This document shows positions 27,801 to 38,263 of a DNA stretch of 64,000 nt, piece after piece (the first letter of the stretch is position 1; each line of letters starts with the position of its first letter). The stretch spans positions 105,333,311 through 105,397,310 of the forward strand of contig CM067082.1 of the NCBI GenBank assembly GCA_034008185.1, in the 5' to 3' direction. The notes beneath the pieces were generated by a model. The model worked only from the letters and a program-made list of their open reading frames with translations, made no database searches and was not told the origin of the DNA. This DNA is from Gorsachius magnificus (lineage: Eukaryota; Chordata; Aves; Pelecaniformes; Ardeidae). The position numbers were made by a program, and so were the translations under genes.

Positions 27801-30715
27801 GTCAGCATACCAGGGTACACAGGTGATGAGGCTAGGTCAAAAATGTCTTTATCTGAAAAATTGGCAAGTTTGCCACACAGCTGTTCTTTCAGTAGAGAAT
27901 TGGTGCTAAACATACTGGAAGGAGTTTCTTTAATCTGTTTGTTAGCTCTTAAATTTTTTTTTTAAGGAAAAGAACAACAACATGGGATATGAGTGGAGTT
28001 AGCGGTTACTCTACTGAAAGTAGGGAAAAAGTCATATTTCCAAAGACATGGGTGAAGGACTTTTGCCTAGACTGCTGATTTTGAACTCTTTTTAATGACA
28101 TTTCTCAAAGGCTAGGAGGTAAGTGCATCAATAAATAATGTATTTTGAAATGAATGTTAGAAAGCCATATGACTTCAGATATAATTAGAAGTGCAGTAGG
28201 AGAACAACTTAGAACGTTATGATTGATGATAAAGCCCCAATTCTGTAAATATGTACGTGCATATATAATGTTGGCATTTACTTGATTGGACACCAATCCA
28301 TAGCCTGTGGTGAGACATATTTACTTTGTCAGAATAATCCTGTGATAAAGTAATTTCTACACACTAAAATAATTACTAGTTTTGCAGCTTGTCTTATTTT
28401 GAACACAAGATGAACTAGTTTGGGGAATGAACATTTGCTTATTTTGGTTTTATTTTTTGATTTCTGCTTAAGGACTAACTCCTAGGCTTAACTGGCAGAA
28501 TGCACTGCCTGAGTTTGTGTGGCTATGGCAGATGTGCATGTAAAGAAAACTGCACCTGATTCTCTTCCTGTGGGCTTTGTGCTTGTGAATTAGGGTATTT
28601 CAGGTGGGAATTTTCTTAATTTTTTGGTTTGAGAGAAGAGAGTTAGAAGATGCAGTTCTGGGGGTGCAGAAGAATAAGCATCATTGGCCATTATCTCCAG
28701 TACCATGAATTTGGTCACCTAAAATATATGGGTTTTTGATCACCACCTGAAGAGTTACCACTGAAGACATTGTAATGTTACTTCAGGTGGTTCCTTTTTT
28801 GTTTTCATTCTTTTTCTATAGATGGAAGGTCCTAGGCAGGGATATGATAAGCTCTTTGCTGCTTCGTTATTAGGTTAAGTCCACCTGCTGTGTGACTTGG
28901 CAGTAGGATGGTTTTGGTCTATCAGTATTTGTCTTGCTCCTATAAAATGAAATCTACATCACTGAAAATAATTGTACCTGTATGGCAATAACTGTTGGCA
29001 TGGAAATTGAACATTGTATGAAGTAGGGTGCAGCTCAAGTTTATAAAGGTTATTTGCTGGGTATTGTTGTGGAGCAAGCATTATTGTGGTCTGTGCTGTA
29101 CTTCATCTGTGGAGGAACACAAGAGTCTACTTTGTCTGAAACTTACTGTTGTGGCACCTTGCATAAACAGTGGATTTTTACTTTCACTAAATGACTCTTT
29201 TGAAACTATCTTTTGCTAGTAAATCCAGGAAAACCTAGTGAACTCCGATTTCCTTGCTGAATTATCTTCAGGTTTTATACAAACTGTGATTTTGACTGAG
29301 TTTTATAAAACCTGCATTTCATCATGATGTTCTTTTTTTTTTTTTTTTTTTTTAAATGGTTATTGTCTCTTTCAGAACAAAAAATTATGGAAATTAAGAA
29401 ATTATGGAAAACTTGTAATTCAAAGACAAGGTATTCAAGCAAGCAATTCATACGTTTTGCAACCTTTGGAGTTTGACTTGAGAAGCCTGCTTTTTTTCCA
29501 AATGTACTGGCACATGTTCTCAAGATTTTATTAATAACAGAGAAATTCTATAGTGTGTCTCAAAATAGAAAAGTAATTTAAATGAGAGATGTCCTGAAAT
29601 CAGTGTTGTAGTTAAGTTTGAGCTTCTAATTGGCCTGCCATCCATTTTCTTTCATGGCTATGTTTAGAATTTGTTTCCAGAGTGTATTCTTTGAATTTAA
29701 TCATTCTGAGTCTTACTGTAACTCCCATACACTGTGTTAGCAACCACAATGTTTTCTAATAACTTAAAATTATATGGTAGCTCAACCTGAATGGGGAGTT
29801 CTGGGAATTTCCTCATGTGGTTCAGTATAAAGCAGAAGTGCCAAAATCGCAAGTGGGATTGGGTGGGCAAGTTTAATGGCTTGGAATTTAGCTTAATACT
29901 TCACGGTCTTGACTGGCTTGCTGATTTTTTTTTTTCTATTGATACTTTTATTGATAAAGGTGTTAGAAATGAATTTGCTGGAATGGCTTTTTGTTCATTG
30001 ATACAGATGGAAAAAAATCTATATTATATGTTAGTTGGATTTGGTTTTCTTAAACTTTTTAAGATGTGTTTGTCAACATGTTTATTGTTTTCCATTATAA
30101 TAAAGTACAAATATGAGATGAGCCTGATTTAGGAGATATGTTCTACTGTGGACTTTCTGGGAAGCAATGATTTGTGGATTTATTCTAGATTTCTAAAACT
30201 ACTCTCATCACCTGATACCTAACATGCTCCAATTGCTTTTTTCTCCACTAGGTGCATGTGACTGATAACCCTGAGAGTTCTTTAATAGGATGAAATCCTG
30301 CCTTTACTGAATCAATACAATGTTCCCACTGGAGTTAGCAAATCCTTGGTTTTACCCATTGACCTTCACTGTACATAAATGTTTGCAGAAGTAGGATCTA
30401 ATGGTTCTCTCTTGATTTCCTGGCCATCCACAGATCCCATTGGACCAAAATACAATTAGAAATATGCAGGATGAGGCCTCTGTTAGTTTTTTAAACTGTT
30501 TGTTTAGGTTCGCAGCTTATGTTTAATATACAAAGCATGCAACTCACTGTTTAAAATTTGTTTCTTTGTAAAATTTTTTGGTCATCATGACATAATACCA
30601 CATATTTGGTGATATAAACCAAGTTCTTCACCTCTTTCTCCATTTAGTTAATGTTTGGCTGTACTTTTTTATACATTGCTTCCAATGCAACCACACCTTC
30701 ATAGTGAAGCTGTCT
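21860..30715. other. AT-rich non-coding region
   Basis: No exon or RNA gene is supported here. A very AT-rich patch lies at about 22820-22910, with imperfect direct repeats of an ATTAAGAATTATATA-like unit. A strong 3' splice-site-like sequence (poly-T, then CCCCTAGCAG) ends at 26759 but is followed by only 16 codons before a stop. A 120-codon frame on the - strand at 27551-27913 has no recognisable domain. A donor-like AGG|GTAAGT-type site at about 28119 has no coding block before it. Confidence 0.55.
29333..29353. repeat. Poly(T) tract, 21 T
   Basis: This is the longest homopolymer in the window, 21 T, followed by AAATGG. If it were the poly(A) tail of a - strand retroposon, the body would lie at higher coordinates; I see no recognisable element there. 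Confidence 0.85.
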
Positions 30716-30721
30716 TCAATA

Positions 30722-31760
30722 TTCATTGACTAACAGAGATTCTGTCACAAAGAGTTGTGGTCAATGGCTCAATGTCCAGATGCAGACTAGTGATGAGTGC
30801 TGTTCCTCAGAGATAGTTACTGGGACCTGCACCATTTAATATCTTTGTTGGCTACATGGACAGTGGGATTGAGTGCACCCTCAGCAAGTTTGGTGACAAA
30901 ACCAAGTTGTGTGGTGCAGTCTACATGCTGGAGTGAAGGGATGCCATCCAGAGGGACCTTGACAGACTTGAGAGGTGGGCCTGTGCAAACCTCATGACGT
31001 TCAACAAGGCCAAGTGCAAGGTCCTGTGCATGGGTCAGGGCAATCCCAAGCAGAAATACAGGCTGGGCCGGGAATGGATTGAGAGCAGCCCTGAGGAGAA
31101 GGACTTGGGGGTGTTGGTTGATGAGAAGCTCAACATGAGCCAGCAAAGTGTGCTTGCATCCTGGAAAGCCAAGTGTATCCTGGGCTGCATCAAAAGAAGC
31201 GTGGCCAGCAGGTTGAGGGAGGTGATTCTGCTCCTCTGCTCTGCGCTGGTGAGACCCCACCTGGAGAACTGCGTCCAGCTATGGAGCCCTCAGCACAAGA
31301 AGGACATGGACCTGTTGGAGTGAGTCCAGAAGGGGAGCGTGAAGATGATCAGAGGGCAGGAGCACCTCTTCTATGGAGGAAGGCTGAGAGAGTTTGAGTT
31401 GTTCAGCCTGAAGAAGAAAGACCTTATAGGAGCCTTCCAGTACCTGAAGGAGGCCTACAGGATTGCTGGAGAGGGACATCTTACAAGGGCATGTAGTGAT
31501 AGGACAAGGGGTAATGGCTTTAAACTGAAAGAGAGTAGATTTAGATTAGATGGAAGGAAGAAATTAAGGGTGGTGAGGCACTGGGACAGATTGCCCAGAG
31601 AAGTTGTGGATGCCCCATCCCTGGAAGCGTTCAAGGCCAGGTTGGATGGGACTTTGAGCAACCTGGTCTAGTGGAAGGCGTCCCTGCCCATGGCAGGCAG
31701 GGTGGAACTAGATGAGCTTTAAGGTCCCTTCCAACCAAAACCATTCTATGATTCTATGAT
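30722..31760 (+). mobile_element. CR1 LINE retrotransposon, 5'-truncated, inactivated
   Basis: The element holds the C-terminal half of the CR1 ORF2 protein followed by the short CR1 3' untranslated region. The 3' end is diagnostic: a GGTCCCTTCCAACC-like segment, then two copies of the ATTCTATG-type octamer ending at 31760. CR1 copies usually lack a poly(A) tail and target-site duplications, and none is seen here. The 5' limit is approximate (30720-30740) because reverse transcription stopped early or the older end has decayed; a full CR1 is about 4.5 kb, so roughly the last quarter remains. The surrounding DNA is much more AT-rich, so the element stands out by composition. Its + orientation is the same as that of the gene at 38-58 kb. 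Confidence 0.95.
30730..31671 (+). pseudogene. CR1 ORF2 remnant: C-terminal half of the reverse transcriptase and C-terminal region
   Basis: One reading frame runs from about 30730 to a terminal TAG at 31669-31671. Three in-frame stops break it: TAG at 30814, TGA at 30934 and TGA at 31321. Recognisable CR1 blocks in order are an N-G-S-M-S segment, a V-P-Q segment (the usual V-P-Q-G, here followed by Arg then the first stop), L-G-P and F-N-I-F-V-G, then the catalytic block. At 30889-30900 the catalytic F-A-D-D has become F-G-D-K, so one of the paired metal-binding aspartates is lost. After this come K-C-K-V-L, a [14 protein letters not shown] segment, L-V-R-P-H-L-E and a final R-L-P-R-E-V-V-D-A-P-S block. 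A small deletion near 31415-31425 shortens the K-K-K-D-L region without shifting the frame. The protein would have copied element RNA into DNA at target sites. This copy cannot do so. Confidence 0.92.
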
Positions 31761-33887
31761 ATCTGTGCATTATTTAGCACATCCCTATGCTTTAAATGGA
31801 ACTCAGATAAATTAGTAATTTTATAACTCCTCTTTTAAATTTGGATTTTATAATGTAGGACTTGCTTCTAAATATATTGGAAAGTATCATATGTATTTTG
31901 AACTATGTCTGTAGCCTTCCTTCAAGAAAATTTTTTTTTTGCCCTGTCTTGGTATTTAATAGCTGTACCAAATAGAAAGCAGTAACTCACATGCAAAACT
32001 GGCTGCAGTATTTACTTGTGGATAGGCTATCAAGAGTATGTTGAGTGTCAAGTATTTAAATTACTTTCTTCTATGTATTCTTCCTGTTGACCATATTAAT
32101 TTATCTGGCTTCTCAAAAACGCTAAACCCCTTTTAAAAAAACCCAAACAAGCAAATAGAGAAAAGTATATTAATCAAGTTAAAATAATCATAACTGTAAT
32201 CCTTACTGCAGATGGAACACCAGAGACAACAGGAATACTTCTTTTCTGTTACCATGGATTTAAACAAGGAAGTTCAGATAATGATAGGCAGCAGTATAAC
32301 AAACTAAGATGTGTTTGAATAAAACCAGTAAACTGGGAACAGTGATGCAAACAAGTGTGTTTTGCCTCTACTTTAGTAGTGCTGAGACAGAAAAATTTTC
32401 AAAATTGATTTATGCTTATGATGGGCTGCATGTTTAGACTCACAGGAATATGAATCTGTTTCCTTTAATTAGATGGTACCCATTTAAAATAGAGCTAGCC
32501 ACGTGGTCTTCATGCTTGGATTTTACTGGCATAGCTTGTTTAAATACTTAGTCCAGACAAAACAGAAATTTCCTACAGAGAATGGTGACATTGATATATC
32601 AGGGTTTTAATTTGGGTTGAAATGTATTAACAATCAAGTACTTTTGGATAATGCACTCAGGTGCCCGGGATTCTGAACCCACTAAATATTTTATAGTAAT
32701 TTTCAAAAAATTTCTAGTTAGGGTATAGTGGTATAGATAAAAGCTGGGGGAAGAGAGACTTGTGAAGGCAAAGTAATAGTCTGTTTTCTTATTGGGAGTT
32801 CTAAAGAAGAAAAATGAAAGGGTAGAGGTCTCTTCTTCCTGTTGAACTGACCATATTCATACTATGTCTCTCTATAGCTGAAATGATAGCTACTTTATCC
32901 CAAAAGATTTTCTTATTAACATTATTGTCACTAGTTCTTACAGTAAAATAAATCACGCAGTGTGACTCTTTGTGATAATCCACTATCACTTTGGTTTGTG
33001 AAAGTAAGACACAGCTTTGATATATGTGAAGTCTCAACAGAGGATTCTGAATTTAAACAGTACATGCATTTGGCTCTTGTAGAGTGAGCTGACTGCCATC
33101 TTAACCTGTAACATGTGTCATGCTTTGTAGACGATACCACTTCATGGTACATTCCCATATAGAAAGGTGCAGTAGAGCTGTTAATGACAATTCTGTCATG
33201 GAAATAACATAGAAGAAAACAAAACCACACACCTTCCCTTATGACCTTGAGTATTTCCTTAATCTGGCTGTTCTAGTTTCCAGAGGCACAGATTGCTATA
33301 GTAACTACTTGTGATGATCAATAATTTCACATTCATCAAGTGAGGCAGCAGAATTTCAAGAGGTAGCTGGATGCATCCAGATAAAGCATGGGTCGTCATG
33401 CTGCAATGTCTTTTGTCTCTGCTGTCTTCCCAGATCATGGTCATGTTGAGCTTCACTTGAAAGTTGAGTATTTGGTCTCTAGTGAATTGATGTTTTGTTG
33501 TCATCATGGTGTGCCTATGCCACAGTTTTAAAAACCACGGTCATGGTTAGCACTAGCCGAGGCATTCTTAAAAGGGTCAGATAATTGTGGCCTGAGGTAC
33601 TTAATCCCAACGTGTGCTCTCACTTATCCATTGCAGCTCTGTGGGAACGCCACAGCATTTAGAAGTGCTTGCTTGCAGGAGTGACATGGTTATTCTTTCT
33701 GGTGAGGGAGTATTTGATTGATAAAGATCACTCTCTGACATGGATATCTTTGCCCGCATTCCATAAAGCTTTAGTCACCTGTCAAAAGCTGTGTGCACAA
33801 TGGTTGTTGAGTGAGATGGTCTGCACAGGGAATCAAGCTGCTAATCACTCTTTTGTTACTTTGTAAGCTACTTGGAGAATTGTCCGT

Positions 33888-33903
33888 AAAAAAAAAAAAA
33901 AAA
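33888..33903. repeat. Poly(A) tract, 16 A
   Basis: A homopolymer run of 16 A. Nothing immediately upstream is recognisable as a retroposon body. Confidence 0.85.
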
Positions 33904-34066
33904 TGTTTACTCCCAGAATAAGGGATAGTCAGGATTTTATTAATTAAATTGATATTATCACTTATGTTGTCTTATCTGTTTTAAAGGTTTGCTTTGCTGG
34001 TGTCTTAACTTTTATATGTGGCTGCATGCCATGTGTGCAAGGTAAACAAAGGGGCTTGTAAGGAAA

Positions 34067-34108
34067 AAATATTTGACTTTAAATGCTAAATATTTGACTT
34101 TAAATGCT
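34067..34108. repeat. Perfect tandem duplication of a 21-bp unit
   Basis: A 21-base unit beginning AAATATTTGACTTTAAATGC is present twice, head to tail, with no mismatch (34067-34087 and 34088-34108). The perfect identity in otherwise unconstrained DNA suggests a recent slippage or duplication event. Confidence 0.95.
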
Positions 34109-36489
34109 TACGTGTTATATGTGAACCAGGATATGGGATAGAGACTTCTTAAAGCCACAAAAAAAAAAATCTTCTGTTAGATCTTGTTATATTTTTTTTT
34201 CTAAAATGAGTGAATGTGGGAAAGGGTGAAATAAAGTTGTAGTAAATGAGCTTGCGATCTCTGTTTTTGCTTGTATAAATGTGTACTCTTTTGAAACCAG
34301 GTATAAAGGCTTTGATTATGGATTAACTAATGTGGAGTACATAATAGTCTTGATAATTCATCATCCCTGTGTCCTTTTCAGAACAATGACATTTCTGATG
34401 TTATTTTTCATATCATGACAAATTTTGCATAGAAGACTTGCTCCTAAGTGCTATGCATGAAATGTAAAGAGATTCTGTATTTCTGAAATGCCAAAATTCT
34501 GCTTTCTTCAAACTTGATTTCTGACAATAATGAAGATACTTCAAATTTAGTAGAAGCTGTAGCCAAAGTGATAGAACTAGGTGAGAATAAGACTAGTTGG
34601 CTAAAGTTTCACCAGTAGTGGACAGTTATGTTTTTCTTGGCTGTTTTAAAAAAAGAAAAACAAATTGTCAGTCACATTTCCTGTTCTCCATTTTAGAATA
34701 TGGCATAAAACCAATGGTGTTAGGAACTCCAAGAAAATATACTACCAGATAGAAAGCTCTTTGGAACTTCATATTCATTTCTTGCCCTTTACTTTTTCAA
34801 AGTTTTCTTCAACTTCCTAGCCAGCTAATAAGACATTTTGTGGTTTTGGAATTGGATTTGTATTTTTTTTGTATTATTGGAATAAGCCTGGGAGAGTGGT
34901 GCTCATTATTGCCCCAAGGAACTTGTCTGAATATACAAGTGGGTATGTTGCAAGCCTTTTTCAAGAGGGATTAGTAATTTTGAAGTTATTGCTGGATGTT
35001 AAGCAATGTCCTAAAAAAATCTTTGAGTAAGCACTAAAAATGTAGACATCTGATTGTTTTAAAACCTTGAATAACGATTAGTTTACAGTTTTCAAATGCT
35101 TGACATCTTATAAGGTCTACTTAGCAATGAAATAAGCTTGGAGAGAAATCTTTCTGCTTGAACACTTAAGGCTGAAAACATGAGAAATGCTCTGTGCTTG
35201 GAAATTATTGCAGTCAAATCCTGGTAATAGTGTTGAGGGGTGAAGTTATCAAGATTATAAAAATACGTCTGAATTTAAGCACTACCTTTGCAACTGAATA
35301 TGAAATTTCATAAAAATCTTAAATATGATCTTAATTTAGAGAATAGGTCTTTCTTTTTACAACATACTTTCATTATAACTTAACTGGCCTGTACTTTGCT
35401 GTAGGTAGTTGTATTGGAACAGAGCAAGAATTTGGTCAAAAACTTTAAACAAAAAAGGATGTAAATTAAAATAAGTTTTTTATCAGTTGTAAGAATGTAT
35501 ATTCAATACTGTACTTTCAACCAATTCCAGTACCTCTTATGTCTTTCCTGCATCAGCCACTTTCCTTTCTTCCATGCATTTGGAAAGAAACTTTGAAAAA
35601 CTTATTTTTAGGCTTTTTTGTTTGAAAGCTTTGTGATATTAAAGAATGAGAATAGGCCTATGGACTTTTTACTTGATAGTTTCCAGTTGGTCTGAAATCT
35701 TTGCATCTAAACTACACTTGGGACTGCCAGTTTTAACATATTTTTTTACCTACCCTGTGAAAAAGTGAGGCAGGGAGAGATTTACTTTTTTTTTTATATC
35801 TGTTTAGAAAGATGATAAAATAGATCTTGAACAATGACTAAGAATTGAAGATAAAGTTGGGAAATTATGGAGAAACCATGACTGAGTCTGAAGAGACTAG
35901 GATCTCAGTTTGCAAGGGTATGGATTCTTTCTTTTGCTCAACTATTGTAAAATACAATTAGCGATAATGTTCAGGTGAAAATAAAATAATTAAAAAATGT
36001 GAACATCATGTTTTTAGAACTTATTCATCCTTAAATTCTGCAAGTGTTTGAATGAAGAACCCCAGAATGCTTCTAAAATTTATATCTGCTGTCCTGGGAG
36101 ATGTTTAGAGTACTTTTCCTCTGTGAGGAAAGATTTCTTTTTTTCCCCTTGTATTAAGTATTTACTGTGGAACCATGTATTGTCAAAGTATCTTTAGTCC
36201 CTTCCAGCTGCTTTCTATATCGCTTTGGCTTTCGGTTCTCAGCATATCTCAAAGATTGCTGTTTTGACAGCTTTTCTTCTGTTTGTGGTATAGGCTTTTT
36301 TTAAACTACAGTGACTGTGTGTGCCTACATTATCATATGGTGCTTTGGTCTGAGCAAACTGGATGTGGCGTGATTACATCAGGTGACATGTCTGTGATAC
36401 TGTTACTCTCCTCTAACCAAAGTATGTAATGTTGGTTTTCACTATTTGGGATTAATTTCTCATTCTCCTTCGGATGGTTAGCTGGGCTT

Positions 36490-36508
36490 TTTTGTTTTGT
36501 TTTGTTAC
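36490..36508. repeat. (GTTTT)n-like simple repeat
   Basis: A run of T5-T6 blocks separated by single G residues, about three units. It belongs to the scattered G/T-rich tracts in the window. Confidence 0.7.
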
Positions 36509-36914
36509 TTGGCGCTGATTTATGTAGTGTTTGGACTTGTGAGTGTCCTGTGGGTTCTCCATTTTATTTGGAAACATTACATTTTAAAATCTAAAACAAA
36601 AGCTATCAACACATTTTGTTTGAAATGTTTCATATTTATAGTTCCCTAAAATTCTGTTTTCTTTATCTTCCCAGCCACATGGGAGCTTGGAGAGAACACA
36701 CACACATCTCTAATGCCAGTGTTGCAGATTAAAAATAGTTTTCCTCCACCAAATGCTAACAGCTGGTTGGCTTTGTTTCCCAGCTGAAGATGCATCATAT
36801 AGTATTTTCATTTTCCTGCTGTTGCCAGATGTTAATGGATCAAGCTCTGCAAGTTTTACTTTGTAAATTCTGTTGTAATACTAATTACACAAATAAACTT
36901 TAACTGCACTTCTG

Positions 36915-36995
36915 TGAGGCTTTTCAAAACTCGAGTCAAGCACCTATTACCCCATTTTGCAGATAAATAAACAGAAAAAGAAGGTGGTTGAGGGA
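36915..36995 (+). repeat. Possible MIR-like SINE core remnant
   Basis: The segment contains CTATTACCCCATTTTGCAG followed by ATAAATAAACAGA. This closely resembles the best-conserved part of MIR-family SINEs ('ATTATCCCCATTTTACAGATGAGGAAACTGAG'-type core). The tRNA-derived head and the 3' tail are not recognisable. Old MIR copies are known at low abundance in reptiles and birds. The match covers only about 40 bases, so chance similarity remains possible. Confidence 0.35.
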
Positions 36996-37970
36996 GGTGT
37001 GTTGTGTTGATTTAAATGACAATGAAGATAATCAGTGCTGCTGTAAGCCAAGTATTATTCAGGCAACATGAAAATGTAGTGGCATTCATGAGAACAGGCC
37101 TTGTAAGTTGTCTCCGCCAGGATAACCCCCTAACCTTTGTTCCTGTCCTGCAGTTTAAATATTTCAGTGCAAATACTGTGGAAAATCTCTTGCTGTCATA
37201 TTGAAATGATAGCAATTGCGTTTTGAAATGACTGTCATTTTACTTTTCACCAGTGATAGAAAATGTCTAAACATTGTATTTCAAGAAAGAAGGCATTTAT
37301 AGCAATATTTTCCAAATACCAATTTTTGGAATGCTGTGAGTGGACAATATTATATACAATGACAAGTTATTTCTGAACTGAGTGGAATATCATATAATAG
37401 CTCTTCTGTTTTTTGCCATCTTGAAGTACTCAGCAAAACTATCTTACCATCTTACAAGAAGTGAATCTGCCATTTTATTTTATTTTGAAAATTCTTTCAG
37501 GATGTCTGGCAGTTAAAGTAGCATTGCCTTCATATACATGATCCATAATGTTTACATTTTGGCATAAAAGCTTAAGTGACTAGTGCAAAACATGGAGAGA
37601 CCCGAGAGTTAATAAAATAACAGATAGCAGTTATGTTCATGTGGAAATAATTATATACCACATTTTTAATTGCATAAGATCAATGTATTGTTTTTGATTA
37701 GTACAGTAGGCTTGCTGATCATATAGGGATTAGTGTCTTGTGTGGTATAAACCTGAAAGTTAGTTTGTTATGTATTATGTGATAAGATGGGGATCAATTT
37801 CAGGAATGCCTTAAGAACATGCTCTAAACAGAATCTTTCCTACACTGATTGTACTAGATGGATTAATCCTGTTGCCATATGGACTTGGAATTGCCTTGGG
37901 TATGCAGAAGAAAAAACTAGATAAATGATAACTCATTTAATACTCTGTGGTTTGTCTTTATGGAAAACAG

Positions 37971-38013
37971 AATTCCTCAGGATCTTCTGAAGGAAAACAA
38001 CAGTGTGCCAAAG
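37971..38013 (+). CDS. Proposed short internal exon of an unidentified gene
   Basis: The frame that enters the next exon in phase 0 reads back through this block as I-P-Q-D-L-L-K-E-N-N-S-V-P-K and stays open to 37921. The 3' edge is a good donor (AAG followed by GTAATT at 38014). Two acceptors are possible: AACAG ending at 37970, giving a 43-bp exon, or CCTCAG ending at 37980, giving a 33-bp exon in phase 0. The pyrimidine tract before either is weak. An in-frame ATG at 37960 also leaves room for an initiating exon. The intron that follows would be only 67 bp. Support is the phase match, the donor and the charged helical residues. Against it are the short length and the weak acceptor; if it is not an exon, the block is simply the end of a longer intron. 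Confidence 0.45.
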
Positions 38014-38080
38014 GTAATTTCAGTGTTGAGTGTTCATGGATGGTAAAATTATACTTAACAGACGTTTGTAATTTTTGCAG
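38014..38080 (+). other. Proposed 67-bp intron
   Basis: It begins GTAATT and ends TTTTTGCAG. A TACTTAAC sequence at about 38051-38058 is close to the vertebrate branch-point consensus and lies about 24 bases before the AG, an ideal distance. At 67 bp it is near the lower limit for vertebrate introns, though such sizes occur in birds. Its length is not a multiple of three, so retaining it would shift the frame. Confidence 0.45.
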
Positions 38081-38263
38081 GTAATAGCTCTAGCAGATGC
38101 AGCAGAAGAAAATCAAGCCAACCTGTTCCAGGCATTCACAAAGTTGAAAAGTGCCACCCATCTGGTGATTATGCTGATTAGTCTGTGGCAGAAGCTCAGC
38201 ACTGATCAAGTTGGTATTCTGGAAGCTACTTTTTTGCCATTAGCTGAAGATACACAAGAGCTG
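38081..38263 (+). CDS. Internal coding exon (61 codons) of an unidentified gene
   Basis: This is a 183-bp exon in phase 0 at both ends. The acceptor is ATTTTTGCAG ending at 38080, and the donor is CTG followed by GTAAGA at 38264. The translation begins V-I-A-L-A-D-A-A-E-E-N-Q and ends L-A-E-D-T-Q-E-L. It is rich in Ala, Glu, Leu, Gln and Lys in spacings that suggest alpha helix, possibly coiled coil or helical repeat. A more hydrophobic middle (H-L-V-I-M-L-I-S-L-W) is too short for a confident membrane span. I do not recognise a named domain and assign no function. The exon joins the one at 58011 in the same phase without needing an intermediate exon, so both very likely belong to one + strand transcript. 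Confidence 0.8.

Larger units (their letters stand above)
31761..37970. other. AT-rich non-coding region upstream of the first recognised exon
   Basis: No exon is supported between the CR1 and the exon cluster at 38 kb. The block contains a 16-A run, a 21-bp tandem duplication at 34067-34108 and a possible MIR-like core near 36.95 kb. The stretch at about 36670-36900 is less repetitive and could be conserved non-coding sequence, which cannot be tested here. If the gene at 38-58 kb has exons further upstream, this is intron. Confidence 0.55.

Noticed and set aside
27551..27913. 120-codon - strand open frame with a plausible amino-acid mix
   Set aside because: It has a less biased composition than most, but no known domain, no clear promoter and no polyadenylation context. 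Not enough to call a gene.
28080..28125. Strong donor-like GTAAGT near 28119
   Set aside because: Frames before it from the only nearby acceptor-like site contain stops, so no exon can be built.
30817..31260. 147-codon - strand open frame
   Set aside because: It is the antisense shadow of the CR1 reverse-transcriptase region and not a separate gene.
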